A stretch of 64,000 nt of DNA from Liolophura sinensis (lineage: Eukaryota > Mollusca > Polyplacophora > Chitonida > Chitonidae), in assembly GCF_032854445.1 (NCBI RefSeq), contig NC_088302.1:3837338-3901337 (forward strand), read 5' to 3'. A program made the position numbers and the translations under genes. Below, piece by piece: positions 45,554-64,000 of this stretch (within the stretch, counting starts at the first letter, position 1; each line of letters opens with the position of its first letter). Under the pieces are notes generated by a model. That model was not told the origin of the DNA and searched no databases. It was given only the letters and a program-made list of their open reading frames with translations.

Positions 45554-47690
45554 GAAATGAGACGTACGGAATTTATCGACAACTGCTCAAACTGGAAAGT
45601 GGAATAGCCGAACGTGGCTCAGCGGTAACTGAACAGGGAATACTTTTCCATTGTTTCGGAGGGCCATAAATTGTATTAGTTCATAGCAATAAGCGGTCAC
45701 CAGTGACGCTGGGACTTCGCTCACGCTGTCTTACGTTCGTTCAATATCAATTGCCTTCCAAAATGTCGTGCTAGTATCTTTGTCACATTTGAGAATGCAT
45801 GCATGCTTAGGGTGTGTGCATGTAAGTAACTTGCCACAAGTTTGCCCAACTTTCCTCCGTCCATATAAATGTAGGTCATCGTATAGGGGGAACAAGTGTG
45901 GCGTTAACAGCAAATAAATAAAATGGTAACTACAGGCCAACAGAAATCAATTTCTCTACATTAACGCCAGGCGCTATGGTTTGTGCTAACTAAAGACGTA
46001 ATGTTAAAATATATCAAAAATCTTTTATTACTTGTATATGGGAGGGGTCGTGACTATGATGTTCCAATGTACATGTACTAACGACACTGGAAAACGTGAC
46101 CGGTGGGTAGGCCTACTATAGACATGTAGAAAAGAGACATGGGAAAATGTGACAGATGCTTACTACACACATGGGGAAATGTGACAGATGCTTATGCTAC
46201 TAGACAAGAAAAAATATGAGTGACAGAATTCTGTTATGAGTAGGTGCAGAATTCACTTTACCATGTTTAGGCGATGTTTTATAATAAGGCGCCCCATTTT
46301 AACACAACAGTTTTTATCTATTTTTATTATTTGATTGGTGTTTTAGTACTCAAGCGTATTTCACTCATATAAATGATCACATAAAACGTATAAAATCCGC
46401 ACACTATAACTGCCAATTTATTTCAGCTTAGGGGTCATTCTAACTGTTCGTGTACGTGTAGTTAAACAGTATGACCTTAAACACCCTCTAGCACCCCCCC
46501 CCCCCCTAGAACCCCTGCCCCTAGCACCCCGACCCACAGAACAGAAATACAGTATCGTAAACACGTACGTCTATTGTACTCCGATTCAAAGCATGATCGG
46601 GAGATCATTTCGGTGATGAATGAAATGAGCGCGGGACTTCTTTTAGTTGAAGTAACTGGCCAGTCAGTCGCCTAGCCCATGTCGGGGTCCCATTAACGTG
46701 GTGCACTTATAATCCACTGTTACCTACATGTGGCAGATATGATATGTCTGCAGCCGTTTCCTGGTAGGCGTTGCCAATGTTGCCAGCGTTTATATTTTAT
46801 ATTGCCAGTGTCAGTCATAGCTGTCAGTTAAGATCATGTAGGCTACCAGGCGGAACCGCGTCCAGATGAATATTATTCTGATAATTTTACTATTTCCTAC
46901 ATCTCTAATATCGGTGGTTTACGTATATGCCCATATATGTCTCGGTGGTGATTATAGCGCTGTAGGTAGAAAACAACGAACAACAGTATTTTATCTTGCT
47001 CTATGAGGCTATGTTTCTGTAGAAACATCCAGCCCCATAGAGTTATGTTTGATTCTGACTTATTTCATGCGTGTTGTAACGCAACAGTAGGCCTATACTG
47101 TGGCCTACTAACTCAATTCTGCATGGCCATGGGCTTGCCAGGGCATGTTTACCTTGACAACATGCAGTTACACACGACAGTACCGCACCAATTAGCTTAC
47201 TTGTAAACAAAGCCCAATTTCAATACTCTTGGGGTACTTTGGCACAAGCGCTGCCACTAAAAATGAATGGGCTAATTAAGCTTACTAAATAAATTTTACG
47301 TTATTACGGTTCATGAGTTATTTATAGGATCGTCTGGATGACTCGCACATTTCTTTGAAACGAATGTAGTTTCGGAAAGTGTCTAGCCGAGAACAAGGCA
47401 TACATAAATCGTAAAATAGTTGTAATTTTGCAAAATAATCATGAGAAGAATATTGCCACAAACGAAAATAAGGCACGTTGAGCCACATTGCCAGTTTTCT
47501 GCCGGAAAGAAATGAGATCAATACATAGGTACTCTCCTCATTTGGACGGTTGTCACAGGTTAGCTTTGTATGTTTCAGTGCACAGTTCAAGTGTTTAATG
47601 AATCGGTCAAGTGACAAGAGTATATGTTTTGATCGTATATGCATAACATTCGAAAAACATAGGTGCGCATGTCGAATTACTTCCTCCACC
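45554..47690. other. Intergenic between LTR element and GOLPH3
   Basis: AT-rich sequence with a C-run at about 46495-46508. A SINE tail on the minus strand (46325-46375) is directly followed by a 26-bp sequence (46383-46408) repeated inverted at 49712-49737. The 123-codon minus-strand frame at 47318-47689 is not supported as a gene. Confidence 0.4.
46325..46375 (-). mobile_element. SINE 3'-tail fragment, minus strand
   Basis: Reads TTATTTGATTGGTGTTTTAG, TACTCAAG and TATTTCACTCATAT on the + strand, the reverse complement of the SINE tail (TGAAATA...GAGTA...AACACCAATC). Confidence 0.75.
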
Positions 47691-47894
47691 CACAGATTAG
47701 TTATGTGCCACAGACAAACTATTTCACTTGTGCAGACAGTGAATCGAGTAACTACCGAAACGCGGAGAGTGCAACTGGCTGACGTACTGACTTTCCGCCA
47801 TATTTGTTCGGTACCTCGGCAAAGTCAGTTTGTTGGGGTTAGACTTATCAATTAATCCTTACTTTTCCTTGCCATTAGGGGATAGGTGATACTG
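47691..47894 (+). promoter_or_regulatory. Presumed GOLPH3 promoter / 5' UTR region
   Basis: Immediately upstream of the GOLPH3 start. No TATA box is evident. A pyrimidine tract ending CCATTAG (AG at 47877-47878), with ATTAATCC upstream as a possible branch site, is a plausible 3' splice site 16 bp before the ATG, which would imply an upstream non-coding exon. An in-frame TAG at 47883-47885 fixes the upstream limit of the coding frame. Confidence 0.35.
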
Positions 47895-56234
<8,340 letters not shown>

Positions 56235-57020
56235 GCCGTCGGAGCCCTGCTGGGCATCCGCTGGCTGAATGAAGTCACATTTCCTGCTTGTCCTGCTTTA
56301 AGACAGGTTCCAGTGACATTTTACAGATATATTTATAAATATGTATATAAATATATATATATGTGATTTTTGTTTTTTTCATTGTAAACAGATTAAAGGG
56401 GGATAACCATTACAGAGGGATGCTATTTGTGGGACACCAAATTAAGTTACATTTGTCTTTTTGTGTTCATTTTTATATACACATCACAAGATGTTTGAGG
56501 GTTAAGAGTACAAAATGCATATTAGTAGAGTTTATCCAGAGACTCGAGGCCTCTCTCTTGCCGGTCAAACATCTTTTTCACATCACTTTTCAATAGTTAT
56601 TGTGTAATTACAAAGCAGTTCAAGGTGTAATCAGGTGGTGAATCGTGGCAATGTCAGTGGCGTACTCTTTGTCCAGGCTTTAGCCACAGTATTTGCAGGC
56701 CTCTCGAATACATTTGATTTGTGTTTAATAACATTATGTAATGTGATATGGTGGCTTCATTGTAAAACACTCCCATTGACTATTGAGAAAGAGAGTTGAG
56801 GTTTACCTGAGAGCAAGATGTTTTTGTGAGCCTGGCCTTTTTGAAGCTACTCTTACATTCATGATTACCTTGATGGGAGAAGAGAACATTAAAAATCATT
56901 ATGGCACTCCAAAATTGAAAGAAGTTGTAGACAAGGAATTCAGTGAATAGCTGTTAAGGTTTACCCACACATTTCTGTCTTGGTTAGGTGTGATTGTAAT
57001 AAAGAACCTGATCAATGCAG
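56235..57020 (+). other. GOLPH3 3' UTR (inferred)
   Basis: AT-rich sequence after the stop. The first AATAAA is at 56998-57003; later candidates are at 57908-57913 and 58656-58661, so the UTR could be longer. Open frames here (such as 56363-56596) are not supported. Confidence 0.45.
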
Positions 57021-59520
57021 TCAAAACAGCCCTGTTATAGCTGTTACAGTGTATTTCAGGGAGCATTTAACGCAACAATGAAGTAAGGCCATACCAATTG
57101 GATTTTGTGTTTTACAGGCCATCCAACACTAAAAAATTCAAAAACGAAATGAAAACTGAAAATGCACTTTTTGTTTTCTCACATCTTCAGACTTTTTATG
57201 GATTTCCAGCTCTTCAAGGCTGTCTGATGGCATAAATATGCATTCAGAACGAAAAATTGCTAGGTAGGCCAAATTTTTCTTCTAGTTATGTTAAAGATTT
57301 TTATGTTTTAAATCTATTTTCTCAAACAAGATTTATTATGTCTGTAAAACGACAATTTAAATTGGTGTAGTTTTACATGTATGTGAAGAGGATTCCAGAG
57401 ACCATAGACCACTTGGGTGCATGAAGCTTTCCACCTCTTTGGATTAGCATTCAAACTGTTATATTACATTTACTATCAAAATACCACTGTTCAGAATTAA
57501 TACGCAAATAAGGTTTGTCATTTTTTTTGGTAATGGAGCACTTGGTTTGTTTGTTTAGTATTAAATAGGGCACTGCTTTTCATTCATTTTCTAAGGTGTG
57601 TTTTTTTTCAGTTGTCAGCCGTGCATTATTTTCTCTAATGTTTGCTCACTTTTGGGAAGCACATGTACATATACATCTGTAGGCAAACTGGTGACGTGGT
57701 ACTCACGGGTTACAAGTTAATCAAGCTTGGACCTGAGTCATCACTGGGAAAAGGTACTGTTAACTATTGCAAAAATTAAAAATATGCATTTTAAAGGAAA
57801 AGAAAACTTAAAAATCAAACAAATACCGTTGAAAAGAGTATGCATTTCCTCACAGGTGCATGCCATAAAAAAAAATTCTAATATGTACTTCAAGTTGATA
57901 GATTATAAATAAAGTCAGCACCAAAATCCGCTGTGGGCAACTCCATTTTGCCTAAGAACGAGTGCTGAAGTCTTCTGTGTTAAGAGGAGAATTGCCGTCT
58001 GAAACTGTCAAAGGACAGTTTGTACATTTCCGGTAGAACTCTTTCTTCCCATAAGGTAGCAAACAGTACAGTTCGTTTTTCGCTTGACGATCGGGAAACC
58101 GGAATTTTGGACTTAGGTTCCAAGTTTACACAAATAAGCCTGTAGTTTTAGTGACTCTCACTGGCTGAGAGGCTGCACACCCGCTGCATAAATTACAGGG
58201 TGTTAAGGATGGAGGACGCGATGGACTCAGAGATTTACGCAGGCTTTACATGTGGTGAGGAAAAATCGCAAAATTATGCAACAGGTACCACCAGATAGAA
58301 AAAAATATTCTTTTCAGCCTAGTGTCTTTTTTTTTTTTTTAAGTTTTCTACTTTAAATATGACATTTAGCTGTTGGAAAAACACTATAAGTATGAAAGTC
58401 ATGCAAATTATTGAATGCTATGACCTTCAATGTACTTGGGTGATTTGTTCATGGGCTTAATGTTCAATAGCTGTGTCTGAGGTCTGACACCGTTGTTAAT
58501 TATATGCATAAAATAAAACCAGAAGGTTTTTTTGCGAGTATACAGTACAGCAGTTTGATGAATTTTTAGTGAAACTGCTCCTGTACAAATTTTCATGGAG
58601 ATCATGGAAACAAATAGTTAGAGGTAAAAAATGCTTATATTTCAAATGAATAATTACAAAATAAAGGGTGGGGAGGGATAAACATGTTGAGAGGCGGCAC
58701 AGGGAGCCCTCGAGTCTTCATAACACTTGTAAATAACTTGGGTCATTGAACTTTATCACACCAGTATATTGACACCGTATGTGTATTGTATTTGGGGCAA
58801 CTGAAGGGAAATGTGGAAAGTTACATCATGTACAAGTGAAGGGGTGCAGTAAGTCATTGCTATTGGGTATGTAGGGGGTGGGGTAGGGGAGTTGGTCTTA
58901 TGGCAACATTTGTTTATACCTTGTGGTGGTTGGGCTCCTGGACACCTGCTGACTTAATGTATATAGCATGCCTGTGTCTGTATTATTCCATAACTAACCT
59001 GTACAGTACATCGAGGGCAACATCATATTGGGTGTGACACTATGTACATGTGCAGTAACAGCTGTTCAGGCCACTAGATTAACAGCTTGAGATTGTACAG
59101 GGATCATCAAATGGATCAGTGTATCGACTGTATAGCTGGTTTCTGACAGCTGAACTATGTCTTTGTTATTGGCTTATGGTAACATAATCAGCTAGATCAA
59201 AATTGTACTACATGGTTGTTCAGCTACTTATATAATACATTATACATCATTTTTCTCATGAATGACCTCTCTTGTTTGGGCTTTTCTTTTACCTTCCATC
59301 TTTGTTTTATGTTTTCAAATGCGCACTATCAGACTTTCTGGAGTTGCATGGGATGTTGTCAAACTTGCATGTTGTGTACATTGTATAAAATGTTGGCACT
59401 TAGTGTGTTTCCCAGTGGCTCTTGATATCATTTGAGCCTTGGTGTCTAAGTGATTGATGGTGCTTGTAGGGCCATTGTAGAAGGCTTGTTTTAAGACTAG
59501 TTGGGTGTAAATGTATATGT
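57021..59520. other. Downstream of GOLPH3, nothing recognised
   Basis: AT-rich unique sequence that may include the end of a longer GOLPH3 3' UTR. No second gene is supported. Confidence 0.35.
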
Positions 59521-59870
59521 CACATGGGAAAGTTTGTGATGAACTTGCCAAAGGCCTATAGTTTATGCCAGACCCTAGGTTTCCTCCACCCATAAAGCTG
59601 ACCACCATATCATGAACTTGCCCAAGGCCTATAGTTTATGCCAGACCCTAGGTTTCCTCCACCCATAAAGCTGACCACCATATCATGAACTTGCCAAAGG
59701 CCTATAGTTTATGCCAGACCCTAGGTTTCCTCCACCCATAAAGCTGACCACCATATCATGAACTTGCCAAAGGCCTATAGTTTATGCCAGACCCTAGGTT
59801 TCCTCCACCCATAAAGCTGACCACCATAGTCTTTAGTGAACAATTTTGGAGTGTGACGTTAAACAGCTGA
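59500..59870 (+). mobile_element. SINE 3' part with internal 73-bp amplification
   Basis: CATGGGAAAGTTTGTGATGA, then four 73-bp tandem units, then TTTAGTGAACAATTTTGG and GTGTGACGTTAAACAG. The ends match the 24060-24285 SINE (GGTGGGAAAGTTCGCC and TGAATGTGGCGTTAAA). Confidence 0.7.
59541..59832. repeat. 73-bp tandem repeat, 4 copies, derived from a SINE
   Basis: GAACTTGCCAAAGGCCTATA plus GTTTATGCCAGACCCTAGG and TTTCCTCCACCCATAAAGCT. Starts at 59541, 59614, 59687 and 59760, all exactly 73 bp apart and almost identical. Confidence 0.95.
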
Positions 59871-60149
59871 CTAGTGAATAAGCTGAGTAATTGCATGGCA
59901 CAGAAAACAAGTACAGCATGGGAAGTATGTCCACAGCTGTTTTCACAATGCTTGACCTGGATTTCTTAGCAGCAGCACAAACCAACTGGCACGGCTGGAC
60001 TGCATCCAGGTTAAAACAGTGTAATCTAAATCAGTGGGAGTCACACATAATGCAACAAACTTCAGACATTTTATGTTAATCTTTCTGACATCTGAAATCA
60101 CTAAATAGACTTTAGCATAGTTGCAAGTTGAAAACATACAAGTATCTAC

Positions 60150-62990
60150 AGTACTGAGCTGAATCCAGAGCTGATATCAAAGTCACGGCACAGACCAAAA
60201 CATCTACAGTACTGAGCTGAATCCAGAGGTGATGCCAAAGTCACGGCACATACCAAAACATCTGCAGTACTGGGCTGAATCCAGAGGTGATGCCAAAGTC
60301 ACGGCACAGGCCTAAACATCTACAGTATTGAGCTGAATCCAGAGCTGATATCAAAGTCACAGCACAGGCCTAAACATCTACAGTACTGGGCTGAACTCAG
60401 GGCTGATACCAAAGTCACAGCACAGACCTAAACATCTACAGTATTGAGCTGAATCCAGAGCTGATATCAAAGTCACAGCACAGGCCTAAACATCTACAGT
60501 ACTGGGCTGAACTCAGGGCTGATACCAAAGTCACAGCACAGGCCTAAACATCTACAGTACTGGGCTGAATCCAGAGGTGATGCCAAAGTCACAGCACAGA
60601 CCTAAATATCTACAGTACTGTGCTGTCGCCGAAGTAATGGCACAGACCTAAACATCTACAGTACTGAGCTGAATCCAGAGCTGATATCAAAGTCACGACA
60701 CAAGCCTAAATATCTACAGTACTGGGCTGAATCCAGAGGTGATGCCAAAGTCACAGCACAGGCCTAAACATCTACAGTACTGAGCTGAATCCAGAGCTGA
60801 TATCAAAGTCACGGCACAGACCTAAACATCTACAGTACTGGGCTGTTGCCAAAGTCACAACACAGGCCTAAACATCTACAGTACTGAGCTGAATCCAGAG
60901 CTGATACCAAAGTCACGGCACATGCCTAAACATCTGCAGTACTGTGCTGTCGCCAAAGTCATGGCACAGACCTAAATATCTACAGTACTGAGCTGAATCC
61001 AGAGGTGATGCCAAAGTCACAGCACAGGCCTGAACATCTACAGAGCTGAGCTGAACTCAGGGCTGATACCAAAGTCACAGCACAGGCCTAAACATCTACA
61101 GTACTGAGGTAAATCCAGAGCTGATACCAAAGTCACGGCACATGCCTAAATATCTACAGTACTGGGCTGTCGCCAAAGTCATGGCACAGACCTAAATATC
61201 TACAGTACTGAGCTGAATCCAAAGGTGATGCCAAAGTCACAGCACAGGCCTGAATATCTACAGTACTGAGCTGAATCCAGAGGTGATGCCAAAGTCACAG
61301 CACAGGCATGAATATCTACAGTACTGGGCTGAATCCAGAGCTGCTCCCAAAGTCACAGCACAGGCCTAAACATCTACAGAGCTGAGCTGAACTCAGGGCT
61401 GATGCCAAAGTCACAGCTCAGGCCTAAATATCTACAGTTTAAGGCTGTCGCCAAAGTCATGACACATACCTAAACATCTACAGTACCGGGCTGAATCCAG
61501 AGGTGATGCCAAAGTCACAGCTCAGGCCTAAATATCTACAATACTGGGCTGAATCCAGAGGTGATGCCAAAGTCACAGCTCAGGCCTAAATATCTACAGA
61601 GCTGAGCTGAACTCAAGAGCTGATATCAAAGTCATGGCACAGACCTAAACATCTACAGTACTGGGCCGTTGCCAAAGTCACAGCACAGGCCTAAACATCT
61701 ACAGTACTGAGCTGAGTCCAGAGCTGATATCAAAGTCACGACACAAGCCTAAACATCTACAGTACTGAGCTGAATCCAGAGGTGATGCCAAAGTCACAGC
61801 ACAGGCCTAAACATCTACAGTACTGAGCTGAATCTAACGTTGATACCAAAGCCACAGCTCAGGCCTAAACATCTACAGAACTCAGCTGAATCCAGAGTCA
61901 CAGCACAGGCCTAAACATCTACAGAGCTGAGCTGAACTCAGGGCTGATACCAAAGTCACAGCTCAGGCCTAAACATCTACGGTACTGAGCGGAATCCAGA
62001 GCTGATACCAAAGTCACGGCATATGCCTAAATATCTACAGTATTGGGCTGTCGCGAAAGTCATGGCTCAGACCTAAATATCTACAGTACTGAGCTGAATC
62101 CAGAGGTGATGCCAAAGTCACAGAATAGGCCTGAATATCTACAGTACTGAGCTGAATCCAGAGCTGATACCAAAGTCACAGCACAGGCCTAAACATCTAC
62201 AGTACTGAGCTGAATCCAGAGCTGATTCCAAAGTCACAGCACAGGCCTAAACATCTACAGTACTGAGCTGAATCTAACGTTGATACCAAAGCCACAGCTC
62301 AGGCCTAAACATCTACAGAACTCAGCTGAATTCAGAGTCACAGCACAGGCCTAAACATCTACAGAGCTGAGCTGAACTCAGGGCTGATACCAAAGTCACA
62401 GCTCAGGCCTAAACATCTACAGTACTGAGCGGAATCCAGAGCTGATACCAAAGTCACAGCACAGGCCTAAATATCTACAGTACTGGGCTGTCGCCAAAGT
62501 CATGGCACAGACCTAAATATCTACAGTACTGAGCTGAATCCAGAGGTGATGCCAAAGTCACAGCACAGGCCTGAATATCTACAGTGCTGACCTGAATCCA
62601 GAGCTGATACCAAAGTCACAACACAGGCCTAAACATCTACAGTACTGGGCTGAATCCAGAGGTGATGCCAAAGTCACAGCTCAGGCCTAAACATCTACAG
62701 AGCTGAGCTGAACTCAGGGCTGATATCAAAGTCACAGCTCAGGCCTAAACATCTACAGTACTGGGCTGAATCCAGAGGTGATGCCAAAGTCACAACTTGG
62801 GCCTAAATATCTACAGCAATGAGCTGAATCCCGGGCTGATGCCAATGTTACAACACAGGCCTAAATATCAACCGTACTTAGCTGAATCCAGAGTTGTTGC
62901 CAGTCACAGCACAGGCCTGAATATCTACAGTACCAATACTAAGCTGAAGGTAGGGCTGCTGCCAAAGTCACAGTGCAGGCCTAAATCACC
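60150..62990. repeat. Minisatellite, 58-bp unit with a shortened variant, about 50 copies
   Basis: Unit ACATCTACAGTACTGAGCTG, AATCCAGAGCTGATATCAAA, GTCACAGCACAGGCCTAA. A shorter form lacking the AATCCAGAGCTGAT part (GGGCTGTCGCCAAAGTC) is interspersed. Larger blocks recur, for example 61780-62030 against 62200-62460, showing multi-unit duplications. Confidence 0.95.
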
Positions 62991-63395
62991 ATGTACTTTT
63001 GTTGGCACAGCTGAAAAGCGCTGTCCAGGTTTGTGTACAGAACTGCTGAGTACCCATCACCATTCATTTATTATTATAAATTTGTGCTCATGTTTGTGAA
63101 GGCGTGGCTATGAGGTCCTAGCGATTAATGGTTACAACCAGCAGCATTATGTGGAGGACAAGTACTTGTTACAGTAAATCCCCTAAAACTTCGCCAATGA
63201 TGTAAGGACGCATATTTTGCTTGATGCACGTGTGTATTTATGTTAGAAATGTGTTTCAAGGTTTCATTTGGAAGGTACAGTGATATACTTCTTGAAAAAT
63301 GGATGTTATAGCTCCAGTAAATATGCACTTTTTGGAGTGAAATTTTAAGTCATGTGTATTAGTATCATGTGACTGGGCGGGGTGTCCTGTGGCCC
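62991..63395. other. Unique sequence, nothing recognised
   Basis: Between the 58-bp array and a SINE. No gene supported. Confidence 0.35.
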
Positions 63396-63399
63396 CGAC

Positions 63400-63552
63400 G
63401 ACATGCTGGCTAAGATTCATGCTGGCTCCCATGCATGACAAGGTCTGCCAACAAACTGCAGATGGTCGTGGCCCGATTTCCTCCCACCATAATGCTGGTC
63501 GTGTAAGTGAAACATTCTTAACTGCGGCGTAAAACATCAATGAAATAAATAT
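63400..63552 (+). mobile_element. SINE, diverged, 5' truncated
   Basis: GACATGCTGGC, CATGCTGGCTCCCATGC, AAGGTCTGCCAACAAACTGC, AGATGGTCGTGGCCCG, TTTCCTCCCACCATAATGCT and GCGGCGTAAAACATCAATG. Same family as 35896-36174. Confidence 0.8.
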
Positions 63553-64000
63553 GTTCTGTTGCTTCTCTATGATATGACTGGGAGCAGGATGGAGCACAGT
63601 TAGGTTAGGAGTCACTACTCCCAACAACAAGGTCGGGCGCGAGATGCAGAATCAATGCAAATTTATGACATGGCTGAAAAAACACTAAATCTCAACTTTA
63701 AACCAAGCAAGCAAACACCCAAGTATTGCACAGCTTTTTAAGTCGACATACTGTACTTGACTGTAATTTACCCTTATTCCTCAACCATTTCGCATATGAA
63801 AGAGCAACTTTCCGTACAATTTATCAAGTTTTTAATTTGATTTTGGAGACAAAACTACATTGGTTGGACTGGCAAATTTCAGGGCTTCACGTAAAGTATG
63901 ATTTTATCCGTCTGTACAGAATAATGCCCTCAGAATATGCTTGAATAAGCAACTTGAAAACATGTGAATAGGTTGAATTTTACAGTACATGTAAATGAAA
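63553..64000. other. Unique sequence to window end, nothing recognised
   Basis: AT-rich. The 72-codon frame 63726-63944 has no recognisable domain. Confidence 0.35.

Noticed and set aside
47318-47689. 123-codon minus-strand frame upstream of GOLPH3
   Set aside because: No ATG near its start, no recognised domain, no splice support. A divergent gene cannot be fully excluded without transcripts.

Overview
The window is nuclear DNA of an animal, most likely a mollusc or other lophotrochozoan. Three things support this. A three-exon, spliced GOLPH3 gene is the only host gene I can recognise. tRNA-headed SINEs of a type I associate with molluscan genomes are scattered through it, usually ending in GAGTACGGCGTAAAACACC. 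There are no operons or bacterial-style genes. I cannot name the species.

Layout. 1-36.7 kb has no gene I can identify. It is a patchwork of AT-rich unique sequence and long minisatellites: GT-rich at 0.5-2.3 kb, ~56 bp at 3.2-3.7 kb, 54/55 bp at 7.0-10.25 kb, 34 bp and then 68 bp at 15.3-18.6 kb, 21 bp at 22.6-23.0 kb, 26 bp at 26.2-26.5 kb, 29-41 bp at 27.7-30.3 kb and 81-82 bp at 35.2-35.9 kb. SINE copies, two related MITE-like elements and a foldback element lie among them. 36,719-45,549 is a complete, very young LTR retrotransposon of Ty3/mdg4 type on the + strand, with 2,431-bp LTRs, a 4-bp target duplication, a tRNA-Lys primer site and a polypurine tract. It carries a PNMA-like gag and only the last part of integrase. 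Protease, reverse transcriptase, RNase H and the integrase core are missing, so it should depend on enzymes from a full-length relative. A canonical -1 frameshift heptamer followed by a hairpin joins gag to the integrase tail, and a third coding region with a splice acceptor precedes the 3' LTR.

47,895-56,234 is the GOLPH3 gene (+ strand, 293 codons in exons of 210, 247 and 425 bp). Its second intron (5.5 kb) holds a 2.4-kb minisatellite, SINEs and arrays of palindromic repeats. 56.2-64 kb is the 3' UTR and downstream sequence, a SINE tail amplified four times (59.5-59.8 kb) and a 2.8-kb array of a 58-bp unit (60.15-62.99 kb).

About 18-19 kb of the 64 kb is tandem repeat by my coordinates. 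Most long open frames in those arrays are artefacts of repeat units that lack stop codons. The most interesting features are the deleted but apparently mobilisable LTR element with its frameshift signal and odd LTR structure, and the several independent minisatellites that show dimerisation or unit growth.
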